Assembly (NCBI GenBank): GCA_015852425.1
Contig: JAAAIG010000055.1
Location: 1 to 64,000, forward strand
DNA length: 64,000 bases
Direction of reading: 5' to 3'
Origin: Gryganskiella cystojenkinii
Lineage: Eukaryota; Mortierellomycota; Mortierellomycetes; Mortierellales; Mortierellaceae
Made by a program: the position numbers and the translations under genes. Every line of letters begins with the position of its first letter. Position 1 is the stretch's first letter. Shown piece by piece: positions 21,962 to 34,186 of the stretch. Below the pieces are notes generated by a model. It did no database searches. It was not told the DNA's origin and was given only the letters and a program-made list of their open reading frames with translations.

Positions 21962-23635
21962 ATGAGCGACAACAACGATAGCACTTTTACTCCATCAACG
22001 ACAGCAACAGCTCCTGATGCTGTCCAGCAACTTCTCCAGGGCAGCAACGGACCTCTGTCAGCCGAGCAAAGGAATGAGCGCAGAGAGGCTCTCTTGAAGC
22101 GTCAACGGGAACAACGAGAGAAGGCACAACAAATGTCCCAGTCTGCAAGAGCCAATGTCACTTCCTCTCCTACCGCCACCACAACCACCACCGCATCACC
22201 CTCCACAGCAACAGCAACTTCATCCCCCGCACCTGCACCTGTCACCACTACCACCGTCTCAACAAGCGCATCGACTGCCGCTGCCGTCTCTGACACACCT
22301 GTCCGTGAGAACATGATCCAGCAAGCAGTTTCTTTTTTGTCCTCACCAAGCGTTCAATCCGCAGACGAAGCTAAAAAGACTCAGTTCTTGGAGAAGAAAG
22401 GTTTGTCATCCAAGGAGATCGAACTTGCTAGAGCTCGTATTGCTAGCGCTGGCTCAGCTACAGTAAGTTATCATCTTTGTACCTCCTTGGTGGTGTGAAG
22501 CTCGATCTATACACAAGATTCAATTGTGACATATTTCTAATATATTATAACCGCTCATTGCTGATAGCCCGTTGGATCTGCTACGACGACGACGACATCG
22601 ACGGCACCAGCAGCAGTCAGCCAGGTGACAACGGGATCAAACGCTGCCGGACCCACTCCCCCGCCAGTACCACCACGCAACTATGCTCCTATTCAGAACT
22701 ACCCTCAACAGTCCGTCATGTACATGCAACCCCAGCAAACTGCCATTGTCGATCCCAATGCCTTCAAACGAAAGTTGGTCATTGCCATGCTAATTTCCGG
22801 GGGATTGACAATCTTTTCCTCGGTCCTTATTCAGGTTCGTTTAAACAACAACGCATCGTTTCGAAATCGATTTATAGGATATAGCTCATTCTACTCGAAA
22901 AGCTGCCAAGAAGTTCAACATATTATGATTGACGATTTTTCTCTTTGCCAACTCTTTGTTGAACATTAGAAACTGCTATACCCTATGATCCGTGGAATTA
23001 CTGGAGCCCGCCAGTCTCTCGTTGGCTCGCAGGCCGAGATTTTCAACAAGTTAAAGGACAAGATCAGAGTGTACAAGGATTATCTTTTGGGAATGCAATT
23101 GGGCAGTAACCGCTTTACACCTGTTAAGAAGGTCACCGAGTCTGGCACCGTAGTTAAGGATACCAAGACCACCGTAGAGGATGAAGACACAGTAGAGAGC
23201 GAAAAGTCTGTGATCAAGACGACTACGACTTTGACTACAACCACCAAAGCGGCCACGGTTCCAGGACAAAGTCCATACCAGTCAACTGTCAAGCAACTAG
23301 ATGCGTTCTCCAAGACCCTTGAGACACATGCGAGCAAGATGAACTTTGAACAGCTTAAAGCGACCAGGGCTATGACCCAGGATTTGGCAGAGTACATCAC
23401 CAAGGAGACCTATGCTTTGACACATTCGATTGCTTACCCCACCTCGAGATACTATGGATACAACACCGCAGGTGCGGCTGCATCCGGCAAGGGTGGACTG
23501 TCAGATCCCACAACGCCGGAGTCAGCATTGAAGAGTGAGATCCGATCTTTGAAGGGTCTCTTGTTGAACTGGAGAAACTTCCCTGTAGCCAAGGAGGGTA
23601 CCTCTGGATTGCCCAACCTGGTTCAACAACAATAG
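21962..23635 (+). CDS. PEX14: Peroxisomal docking protein Pex14
   Basis: Three exons: 21962-22462, 22568-22834 and 22970-23635, all phase 0; 477 aa. An Ala/Ser/Thr-rich head precedes the Pex14 N-terminal helical domain (about 118-165). This has Arg-Glu-Asn-Met-Ile-Gln-Gln-Ala-Val-Xaa-Phe-Leu and Lys-Xaa-Xaa-Phe-Leu-Xaa-Lys-Lys-Gly-Leu, the surface that binds WxxxF/Y motifs of Pex5. Exon 2 encodes a Pro-Pro-Val-Pro-Pro-Arg patch, resembling the SH3 ligand used for Pex13. A single hydrophobic membrane segment lies at about 236-256. Exon 3 supplies the helical C-terminal region. Pex14 sits at the peroxisome membrane and forms the import pore with Pex5 and Pex13. The head is longer than in yeast, pushing the domain away from the N terminus. 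Confidence 0.93.
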
Positions 23636-24361
23636 ATTAGAAGTAACAAGGTTTGCTTTTAAAAATAACCATAGAATCTATCGTGCTGTCTTGTCTCGGT
23701 AGTTTTGATGTAATTGAGCCTCAAATTATCGTTGAAGGATATGACTGACTGAGTGAGAGGACTTTGACTATTGAAGCAGGGGAATCCTCGATCAGCTTAA
23801 TAGAGCAGACACGGATTATCATGCTTTCTGTGCTGTGGGGGTAAAGCAAGAGTCAAATTCGCGTAGATCCATCGACGCGCTCTTCGCGCCAATGGCTGGA
23901 TGATGTCACAGTATTTTTCCAATCGCCGACAGATCACACGGCCGCCGTGCGGTGGTCCTGGAAGCTGTGCAACAAGAATAGGTTACATGCATCAGTCGGC
24001 ATCTTCATCACCCCGACCCTCTCTCCCTCTCCCTTTCGACTATCCCCTCATCGGGAACATCTCTCTGTTTTTTACACGCCCAAAAATGCCAATACTTTCC
24101 ACCCCACAGACTTCCCTCTCCTAATACTCTCATCGCACGCGTGCTGGCTAGTAGATGCCCATCTTTGTCCTCCTTTGACCCTTCTTTGTATTTTTGTTCG
24201 CTCCTTTTTTTTGGTCTTTTCTTACCCCCCTCCTTCCCTTCACTTTCCACCCCAACCGTCGGCTTCGTTCTTAACTTCCAAGACCTACAGGACCTTCATT
24301 GGCATCCTGGCCAGAACCACAAAGACTAGGCGACTGTCGATAGCCGACATTCATCCCAAAC
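23636..24361. other. Intergenic: PEX14 terminator region and MED13 promoter/leader
   Basis: No gene is seen. The right half is a long C/T-rich leader. Open frames on both strands there follow base composition only. Confidence 0.5.
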
Positions 24362-27300
24362 ATGCTCCATGACAACCTGCCCACAAACACCTTCTCGATC
24401 GTAAGCAAAACAATGGAAGAAGAAAAAAATGAAAATCTCGGTCACTGGACGAAACAGACATCTAATACAATCAGGTCTTTTTTGACTACACCTGATTCAC
24501 TAACCAATAATTCCTGTCTTTCGTCCTAGTCCGAGCTCCCGACGTTTGAATTCACGCGATACTCATTCAGTTGTCCAAGGCGACAATTCTCTCGGTCACT
24601 CAACGCGGACCATCGACCCAAAGCCACCCCCCGATCGACATCTAATCTCGACAAAGAACAACAACAACAACAGCAGCAGTCTTCACGGGAAAATCATAAC
24701 AATACCTACAAGGATTCTGACCCCATACTGGACTGCTATGTTAGTCTACTGAATGCTCGGATACCCTGTGAATGGCGATATTCTGAACAAGAAGCGATCC
24801 ATGATGGTTCAAGGAAAAAGACGACAAACCTGGAACGTGAACTCTGGGTGTTTTGGTTGAGTGACAAGTCACAACTCAAGGACCACGGTTTGGAAAAGCT
24901 CACAGGTACATCCATTCGATCAGATATATATCAATGGGTCGGAATACTCAGTCTACAGGGCAAAGTCAACATTCTTAATCTCATCATTGACGCGTCGCCA
25001 ACTCTTTTTTCGTAATAGAATGTCAATCGGGAAGCCTGGCATGGGACTCAGTCTTTCAGTACAGCAGCACACCACTTTCAAGCGGATCGCCTCAAACACC
25101 TCGACCGACTGCCATGTCTGCCTCGGCAAACGATATGGCGAGCTCAAGTCGAGAATACGAGATCTTCATCAGCGGACTTCGAAACGTCCTTGATCGGTAA
25201 ATGGAGAAACACGCGCGAGTCGCTTGATCAGCTTGTTCAAGAGGAATGGACACAATTTCTCTGACTCTCACATACTGACAATCTTGCCCACCTCTCTGGC
25301 TCTCCTTCGTTTATAGTGGCATGGTGTCAAAAGGCGGGTACCGACTCGGTGAATCATATGTGTTTCCATCATCACTACAACCGCGATTGGACAGCTCTGT
25401 TCTCCCCTCGTTCCCCAAGATCTCCTCCTTGTAAGTTGTCGCGTACAAACTCACAACTTCATTTCGCTCTTCTTTTAAGCTCTGGATACTAACTTTCGTT
25501 TCATTCTCTGGATCTCGATAGAGCTATGCTTTCATGTACAATCGCCATGTACTTGTCTGCCTCCAATCTCGTGTTCCAGCCAACATTTCAGTATCACCGC
25601 TTACGTACTTTAACAACAATGGATCTGGATACACGGCTTACCCCCAGAAATGATCTTGAAGGTATGGAACTATATTTTGGTAGACAATCTTATTATTCCT
25701 CTCCTTTGAAAATAATTCATACTAACCTATCCTTTGTCTTGTCCCTGATCAATTGATAGTACTTCTGAGTCCGCATGGAACTCGCGCGGTGTTACGGCCA
25801 AGCGAGATGTCGGAATTCACGGAGGAACAGACCGAGAGATGTGTCGAGGGCTGGTCTTATCTCTTTGGCTCAAACAGCGAATCCACACAGGATCACCCAG
25901 ACCCTTTACCTCGACTCGTCTCGGTCTGTGTCCAGGCTGGGAGGAACGAACTTTTGATTCAGTACCCAAGCGAGCGCGTCTTTGTACCAGTCTCATGTAA
26001 AGAATCACCGAATGACGTTGGCGAGCTCGACGGTATGGGATCAAGGAATCTCGGACTTGTAGAAGATCTCGGTGCCAAATTTGCGCTATGGTCCTGGCAA
26101 GAACGCACGAGAAACGCAATCGCATCACCGGCGGTGCCCAAGCTGGTCCAACCAGTCTCTGATAACACGCCTGTCCTCGCAGAACCCAGGAATCGACTGA
26201 AGGCTGGGTCTTCCGCATGGCAACAACAGCAGCATCAGTTGCAACAGCAGCAGCTTCAACAACAACAGCAGCAACAACTTCAACAACAGCAACAAAACTT
26301 TTTCTTGCAACAACAACAGGAGGCTTTTCTTCGTAGGACAACAAATGCAGGACATTATGATACCAACCGGATAGACTATTGGTCTTACATGGACCCCTAC
26401 GCCTACTTAACATCGATCGTTCTGAACTCCTGCGCCAATGCCGAACCGAGAGCAGCTGATTCGCCATCAGCCGGCGATAACCAGGTTATGATCTCGACCC
26501 CTTCAATATCTGTTTTAGCGGCACAGTCCACGTCCAGTTTGACGATAAAGAAAGAGGAGGATGGTTGGATTCGGGCCCGGCCCAAGAAGAATGTCATGGC
26601 TTCGATCCAATCACACAGCCTCCATGCCGTGGAGACTTCAATTGCAAGTACCGTTGCATGGGCCAGCGGTGCTAACGCTGGAGCGAATCAAGCAACCACA
26701 GGGTATGACATTCTTGGAAGGCTGACTCTTTTATGAGATGATTTCAGCAACTCTGTATTTTCACTGACGATTATTACCTTTATCCTTTTAGAGCCAGCAA
26801 TGGTGACTCGTCAAACCACACTAGTGACACAAAATCCAGTGAGATTCCTGCGGATGCTCAGAGTGTGAACACTAGTCTGAATAACACATCGTATCAGCTA
26901 CCGATCGATATACCAGCAGACGACAACGACATAATGTCGGGTTTAAACGACATGGAATCTATGCTCGGCCTCTCTGGCGGTAACTCGGGCGATTTGGATT
27001 GGGATGAAGTGACAAACGAGGACTTCAGTTTCTTTGATACGGTGAGCATCATTCACAAAGGCAAATGAAACCTGTACGAAATAACCTTGAGTGGAGCACT
27101 AATAATGTTATTCGGCTTTTCTTCTGTAGCAACCACGGGCACCTGTACGAGCGCCTCCGGTCGCTATTTCGTCTAGCTTTGGCGTGAATTCATTACAAAG
27201 CAGTATACCTATATCCTCCTCGGCCTTGCCAGTGATTCCTAGCAGCCACAGCCACACAGCCATCTCATCGACCGACGGCTTGACATCCGCATACTCTGAC

Positions 27301-30300
27301 CCCTTTGCGAGCTCATCAGCATCCAACCCCCTTGACGACGACAGCCTCTTTTCCAACATGGATCTAGATCTTTCGCTCTTCACACAACCAACACCGCCTG
27401 CCAGTGCACCCGTATCCATTGCTACCATGGAGAACAAAGCTCTGATCATAACCAACGGCGCCTTCAGTGATTCACCCATGCCATCCGACCCACTGACGTT
27501 AAATCAGCCAATGCATGACATCAGTATGCTTACGCCAGCTCCTCAGCCATCAGACGGAGCCCTTGTTATCGCCGCCCAATCACCTGTACTGGATGAGATC
27601 ACAACACCAGGAGAGGTATCAGTGATCAAGAAACGACCCTCTATACTAGTGGAACACGTTCATTCGCCGATACAGAGCTATATACCCTCGTCATTTTCCC
27701 CTCTCAAAGTCGTCGGCGAGCTTCTTGTGGACGAATCCAAATACCAGGCAGGGGGACGGTTCATGTACAGACGCCTTTATAAACGAAAGAAAGCCACCAG
27801 TCGTGATTCTACGCAGAACCGTCGAGAGTCTAGACAACTTCCGTATTACCGGCCCGGCAAGGATCAGGAATGGATTGTACCGCATCGCAAGGAGAGACCC
27901 CACCGAGCCAAGCGGATAAAACTGGAGAGATCACCTCTGTCAACATCGTTCCCGGTATCCACGATTGATCGTCAGCAAAAGGCCATATTACCGAACATCT
28001 CGACCACTGCCTGGGGAATTGCGGCCTTGTCATTGCAGCCTTTTAACAAAAGAACGCCAGATGGAAGTGTGAGCAGTGATAGTGAAAGTGGATCATCTTC
28101 GGGGTCTTCGTCTGACGATAGTGTCGACGACAGCTCCACACCTACTACTCCTCGGCCGACGTTCGGTAAAGTCTCAAGTCGTCCAAAGGTCCCACTCTCA
28201 TGGACCGTTCGAGGGATCAACTCTGCCAAGCTTGCGGCCACTGTTTTGGCGCAATCCTTGGAAAAGAGTACCGGGGGCATACTTCTAGGCGTCAGCCCAA
28301 GGATCCAGAAGGGAAAGGAGGTCTCAGACGACAAGTCATGGTTCACCGAGTCTGACAGTAATTTGACTGAGGCAAGAACACCTTGGTCTAGCACCGATTC
28401 ATATCATGCCAATGTCGAATTTGACACGCCGTTTATGCCAGCAGTCTTGTCTGCAGCCCCACCAGCGCTGGTCCACGAGGCGATGACTGTTCAGGAATCT
28501 TTGGCAGCCGAATATTTCTTGGAGACGGTGCGGACGCTCTGTGAGCAGGGCATTGTTGGTGACTATCCATTTGCGGGTTCGAATGAGGTCACTGGAACGA
28601 GCGGCGAGATTTCCGAAGGCGAAAGTTTCCATCTGATGCTTGCACGACGAAAAACCTTGCTACAGCAGATTCGTGATGGTAAGATATTAAGAGCATGTAT
28701 ACTCATTGAGCATATAATGTTATACTGAATCCTCTACTTTAGCTATTGACTAATTATTTTTTTTTGACTTGTAGGCGTTGCAACTGTCCCCGCCCTAGGT
28801 GATGAGTCATTCAGGAACTTGATGGAGATGAAAACGATCATTTTCGATCTCTTTGACCACCTGCGCGGCAATCGAGGCGACGACTCGATGGTCCTTCCGA
28901 TTCCTTCGGACGCCTCTCAAGATATGGCTATGAGTCTAGGTCACCATCATCATTCTAGTCAGAGCAACATTACGCCACCAGTCGTTATGAGAGGACCACT
29001 TACGCTTTTGCAGCTCCACACATTGGCGGAGGTTCAACAGACGCCTTCCAAGTACGGCAAATATCAAGTGAAAAAGAAAAAACCTGCGGAACCCGCTATT
29101 CTGCAACTTCCGCCTCCCGATATTGTTGTCGGTCACAATGAGGAATGGCTCGAAGCCTCGCCAACGATCTTGCGGTTCTGGGAAAAGCTGAGCCTGGAAC
29201 CTTACTCGAGCAAGAAGAACATTGCCTACTTTGTCGTCTATCCTGAAGGACCGGACATGGAGAACAGTGTCACCAAATTTTGGAGGGAACTCAGTGTCAT
29301 CTTTGAAACGTCACTTCTTGGGTCTCATCAACCAGGGAACATGCAAGAATACAAGTCAGGTCTTGTCCCGATTTCGCTGTTACCGGCACTAGTTGGGGAA
29401 TCCACAGAAGCGCGTCAAGTTAGGAGCTATGTCGATGGCTGTCAGCGACTGGGATTGATCCTGGGTGGAATCTCGCAAAGGAGGGACCTCCATACGGTCA
29501 TTTATATGGTCAATCCGTTCTCACACGGTTCAGGATACTATGATCTCTGTCGATGCTTTTCGATCATGAAGACCCAGTTCAGGACGGCCGCCCTGGGATC
29601 TCTGCTGACACCGGTAGAGCAACAAAGGGAGCGACTGGTCATGCAACTTGTGCCGATTCAACATGTTCTCTACCCGTCTACGTTCGGAGGATACCTTCGG
29701 TTCGGACTTCGCGACATTGCCTTCACAGTCTATGACAAATGCAAGATCTTTATGGAACGACCAACGTACTCAGGAGGAAGTATGGCGCAGCTGAACGCAT
29801 ATGCGCCTTCATTCGCTTTGGCCAAGACAGCACCTCAGAGTGTAAACTTTGACTTGCACCAGACCCCGAACTCTGTTCCGAAACCTGCGGCGACACTCCA
29901 CGTGGGCTATGGGTTCAGTTTGGATGGCCGCTGGCTGATATGTGTTTGGACCGATCATCGTGGAGAGATGCTCGAGCATGTCGCATTGGATATGAAGGGC
30001 GGCCACACTGCCCGGTTCAACTCTCGGCCACAACAGCAACATCAGTTAGATCCTTCGGTTCAATGTGGCCGACGAACCCTGATGAGCTGCCTTGACGAGA
30101 TCTGGATGAAATCCAAGATTTACCAAAAGCGAGGTTCGTTCACCTGGAAGACAGTGATTTGCAAGTTGGGTGTCATGAGTCAGATTGAGCTGCGGGAATG
30201 GGCTCGCTTGGTTGAAGGTCATGCCCATGTGTCGATTGTTGCTGTCAATGTGGATTCTCCGTTGAGAATGTACCCCCATAATCGTGGAGCGGATTATCTG

Positions 30301-31845
30301 GTCGCTGGTATGACCCCTAACAACGGCAGCGGGATTCAGACGCCAAACTCTGCTTCCGTGTCCGCGGCCGGTATCTCTGGAACACCGATGCAGGGTACAG
30401 CGTCTATGGTATCGACACCACTCTCGCAGTCGATGCTCCCTGGGCATATGTCGTCTTCTACGGCCATGTCTACGCCAGATGCCAACGTTACAACGCCATC
30501 TACGCCGATGAGCGGTGGCGTGAATGGAACGACGGGTCTTGGTCTTGGTATTGGTGTACCCGGATCTGCAGCAGGGGGAGCCGGACGAACCCCTATAGCA
30601 GGAACGCAGGCTGCAAGTGCGTCAGGCGGTATGGGTGGTATTGGTGGGCTGACTGGCAATGAGACGCTTGAGAACAGCGCAGGTCAAGTGTACGCCATGA
30701 TCTTGAACCATCGCATGCCAATTGTTGTTTCGAGAGAAGATGCTGGAGTCGCCGGTGTTGTGGCAGGAGAACCTGTTGACCAGAACCGCCCTTCGAAACA
30801 GCCTCGTAGTCGAGTTGTATCCTCTACCGCGGGGATAGTCCAGTCCACCAGGCCTCTTCAAAACAAGCGACAACAAAAGACTGTCTCCTACCCCGGAGCT
30901 GACGAGGACTCAGAGATGGAGGAAGGCGCCATTCTTTCACCGAGCGCAGAACAAGACGAAGAGATGGAAGACACTGAATTTTCGTCTCTAGAAACGTCAG
31001 TCAAGCGCGAGGAAGAGGAATCGAGTACGGACGTAAAGTCTGAGAACGAACCTGCGCCCTCTGCTGTGCCTGTTTCAGCGGCTTCGCAGACAACCATCTC
31101 TCCTGGTAGAGAGGTGGTCCTTCCTCTGACGAGCGGATATTTGATCCAGGTTCCAATCCAGTCCAACTCTGTGATACGAGACAAGCGCTGTCTTGAATCT
31201 CTCGGAATTGAGGTTCATCTCTTGCACCTCCAGCGTGCGGTTCCAGCTGGCATTTCTACAGTAACAACAGGACCAGGAAATGGAACACCCGGTGCACCTT
31301 CGACGCTGTCACTGCTGACTGGCTCTCCGACTGGATCCAGTTACCCACTTCATCAACTCGGACAGGGACAGGGTCCTCCTCAACACTCGACTGCTTACCA
31401 TCTTCAGCGCCATACTCCTCAATCGCCCTCGCTGAGCTCAAGTCGACCTCTATCGAGTGCTCAGCACCTTGCCTCGATCTCAGCGTCATCGCCGTCCATG
31501 TCATCGTCTTTGCCTTCGTCACCGTTTGTTCATCACCATCAACGTCATACATCGTCTGGCTCAGTTGGCGGAGGAGCCCAGTCCTCTTTAGGTTTGGGCG
31601 TCTCTGTTCCAGGTGGCATGACCTCTACGACAGTTACGGGCATGACGACTCCAGCCTCGACCGTCATTATTCCAGGAACGGTAGGGGTGAAACCGACAGT
31701 GGCAGCGAACGCAACACGAGAGATCTTGAAGCAGTTCCATGCGCTCTCTCACCTTTCCTTGGCACCTGTTCAAACAAACTGTTTGCCGAACCATTTGATC
31801 CTGGTCGAGCGTCTGTCGCGGGTATTGCTTTTGGTACAGGACTAA
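24362..31845 (+). CDS. MED13: Mediator kinase-module subunit Med13
   Basis: Nine exons: 24362-24400, 24530-24905, 25019-25196, 25317-25430, 25522-25661, 25760-26702, 26792-27041, 27130-28678 and 28775-31845. All phases close over 6660 nt; 2219 aa. The 13-codon first exon joins into the Med13 N-terminal domain (Pro-Thr-Asn-Thr-Phe-Ser-Ile, then Trp-Val-Phe-Trp-Leu). Exon 6 carries a Gln-rich tract. The last exon encodes the PIWI-like C-terminal region, with Phe-Gly-Leu-Arg-Asp-Ile-Ala-Phe-Thr, a Ser-Leu-Asp-Gly-Arg-Trp strand and Val-Trp-Thr-Asp. Its long Ser/Thr/Pro insertions lie at about 1700-2110. Med13 links the CDK8-cyclin C-Med12 module to core Mediator and so controls RNA polymerase II engagement. 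A long opposite-strand frame at 25817-26467 is a shadow of the Gln-rich exon. Confidence 0.93.
26221..26319 (+). repeat. CAA/CAG tract encoding polyglutamine in MED13
   Basis: Mixed CAA/CAG codons interrupted by single Leu, His, Phe or Asn codons encode a Gln-rich tract in exon 6. The mixed codons make it less prone to slippage than a pure triplet run. Confidence 0.9.
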
Positions 31846-32286
31846 TAGACAGAAATATAACCCATCGTTTTGTTACCCCTCGCTTCATCTTTTTTTTTAT
31901 AATTTTTTCATGCCTCAATGGCCCCTTCCCTCCCTTAGGCCTTGTTCATTAGTGTAGACTACTCGTACTTTGTATTCATTTTTACTTTTTGCGCACATAA
32001 AATCATGCTCTTTGTCCACGGTACCTTATCAATGATCAATAATGTGTGTGCAGTACCAAAAAACGAAAAACAAAAAAAAACTCGGCAAAAGTGGCACTTC
32101 CTTTTGGAAAGTGAAGTCACGTGAATAAATTTCGAGGTTCGAGATGTCCGAGATTAACACCCTTCATCAGCGCCTTGTTCGCCATCCTTGTTCTTCTCAT
32201 TCCTCATTGTTATTTCACTCTATCGCGACCCAATCATCACTGTCCTCGTCATTTCCCTGTCACGCTTGCCACATTCTTCATCTTTT
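31846..32286. other. Intergenic: MED13 3' flank and LRR copy 1 promoter
   Basis: This is AT-rich and holds no gene. It contains TCACGTGA at 32117-32124 and a run of adenines near 32070. Confidence 0.5.
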
Positions 32287-33507
32287 ATGTATAAGACGTT
32301 CCGGACACATCCCCTTGATCTACATGAGATCCGTTCTAGAATTGCTAGAATCCTTGACCTTCATGACATCGCGTCCTGTGCGCGTGTGAGTCAGGATTGG
32401 AATGACTCATTTTCACTATAACTCTATAGCTCTGTCTCCTTGTCGAGCCATGGCCCCAGCATGGAATCAATTGAGAGAAACAAACGCCTTATACAACACT
32501 TGGAGATTCACTACGCTGCCTATAAAATACTTACGGCAGCTGAAAAAGACAAATTGATTCCTGGCGTCATGGCCAACTCAACTCTGACCACTCTGAACGT
32601 ACACAAGAACAAGCTCAGCGCCAGGAAAGCTCAGGCGCTGGCTGATGCACTCAAGACTAACTCAACCCTGACTATTTTGGACTTCGGGCACAACGTGATC
32701 GGAGACAACGGAACTCGGGCGCTGTCTAAGGCACTCAAGACCAACTCGACTCTGACCACTCTGGACTTGGACTACAACAAGATCGGAGACGGGGGAACTC
32801 TGGCGCTGTCTGAGGCACTCAAGTCCAACTCGACTCTGAGTTCTTTGGACTTGAGGTTCAATCGTATTGGAGACAATGGGGCTCAGGCGCTATCTGAGGC
32901 ACTCAAGACCAACTCGACTCTGACCACTTTGAACTTGGCGAGAAACTCGACTGAATCCATTGGAGCGCAGGCACTGTCAGAGTTACTCAAGACTAACTCG
33001 ACTCTGACCACTTTGAACTTGGATTCCAACATGATCGGATCCAGCGGAGCTAAGGCGCTATCTGAGGCACTCAAGACCAACTCGACTCTGACACTTTGCA
33101 CTTGGGTTCCAACTCGATTGAATCTTTTTGGAGCTGAGGCACTGTCTGAGGCGCTCAAGACAAACTTGACTCTGAGTTCTTTGGACTTGGGGTTCAATAG
33201 TATTGGAGATAATGGGGCTCAGGCGCTATCTGAGGCACTCAAGACCAACTTGACTCTGGCCACTCTGGACTTGAGCTCCAACTCGATCAAATCCATTGGA
33301 GCTCAGGCACTGTCAGAGGCACTCAAGATCAACTCGACTCTGACCACTTTAAGGTTGACATTCAACTCAATCAGAGACAACGGAGCTCTGACGCTGTCTG
33401 AGGCCCTCAAGACCAACTCGACTCTGACCACTTTGGACTTGGGCTCCAACATAACCGGATCCATTAGAGATCAGTTTCGCACCACAAAATGTAGAATAAA
33501 ATTATAG
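32287..33507 (+). pseudogene. F-box/leucine-rich-repeat copy 1, interrupted by an in-frame stop
   Basis: From ATG 32287 the frame matches the N-terminal F-box-like helix pair of the downstream copy (Phe-Arg-Thr-His-x-Leu-Asp-Leu, Ala-Ser-Cys-Ala-Arg-Val, Asp-Trp-Asn). A TAA then follows at 32419-32421, where the other copy has Arg-Thr. Without changing frame the match resumes at once (Leu-Tyr-Ser-Ser-Val). About 11 leucine-rich repeats of 28 residues run to the stop at 33507, of the Leu-x-Thr-Leu-x-Leu-x-x-Asn-x-Ile-Gly-x-x-Gly-Ala-x-Ala-Leu type. One repeat is read in a shifted frame between two compensating indels (33091-33129). Translation could still start at ATG 32461 and give an F-box-less protein of about 348 aa. 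No splice pair restores the frame. RNI-like F-box proteins normally select substrates for SCF ligases. Confidence 0.75.
32575..33470 (+). repeat. 84-bp tandem LRR-coding repeats, copy 1
   Basis: About eleven units of 84 bp each encode one 28-residue leucine-rich repeat. The block 'actcaagaccaactcgactc' recurs almost unchanged from unit to unit, which shows recent homogenisation. Confidence 0.85.
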
Positions 33508-34186
33508 ATAAACCGACATTCCACACGTGTTGTATATTTGGGTCAACGGAAGTAGTATCACATTACGTTTACTGAAAGCAGTACCCTTTAATAAACAATC
33601 AAGAAATAGGCACCGGTCTGAGGGCGGTTAGTTCCTTCCTCTTCGTCCCGATATCTATTCCAGTAAGCAAGTCATCAATTCATTTTTTTAACGTGTTCCG
33701 GAAAAGAGAGCGTAGTATCGGTCGGATCCAGCATTATGTGTGCTGCTCTACGTCAACGCCTCTCAAAAATAAAAAGGACCAGGTGAATAAGCATCGACGC
33801 GCTCTGGAAATCTCGTGAAGGAGACATCAAAGGATCAAAAAACAACGGCGCTATGAATGCTTGGTTAGGCTTCCTGCAACCCCAGGAGACTAAATTTTCC
33901 TTGTGCAAGCGCGATGGACATTGGTGGTACCACCAATGATGGCGAAGCAGAAATATCTCCCTCGCCGCCGCCACCAAGTAAATAGAGTACAAATCAGGCG
34001 CAGCAAATGGACGGTCAATTTTAATAAAGTCCTCACAGAAATTCTGTTTGCTTTTGATTTCTGGCATCTTTACCAACATCCTCGTTATCTCCCTACTTCT
34101 TCCTTTTCTCGTTTCTCACTCATTGTTGCATTGCACCTTCTCGTAGCCCCATCGAGGTTGTCACATTCTTTATCTTTAAAATTAAG
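33508..34186. other. Spacer between the two LRR copies
   Basis: No gene is seen. The word cgctatgaatgcttgg at 33849-33864 recurs at 35870-35885 after copy 2, which suggests the duplicated unit includes 3' flank. A C/T-rich leader lies just before copy 2. Confidence 0.5.

Noticed and set aside
25817..26467. 216-codon minus-strand frame opposite MED13 exon 6
   Set aside because: It is the antisense of the CAA/CAG tract, giving poly-Val/Leu runs. The sense strand is clearly MED13.
32377..32425. Possible intron (GTGAGT...TATAG) that might remove the stop in LRR copy 1
   Set aside because: Both candidate donors leave the wrong phase for the downstream LRR frame, and the segment aligns to coding sequence in copy 2.
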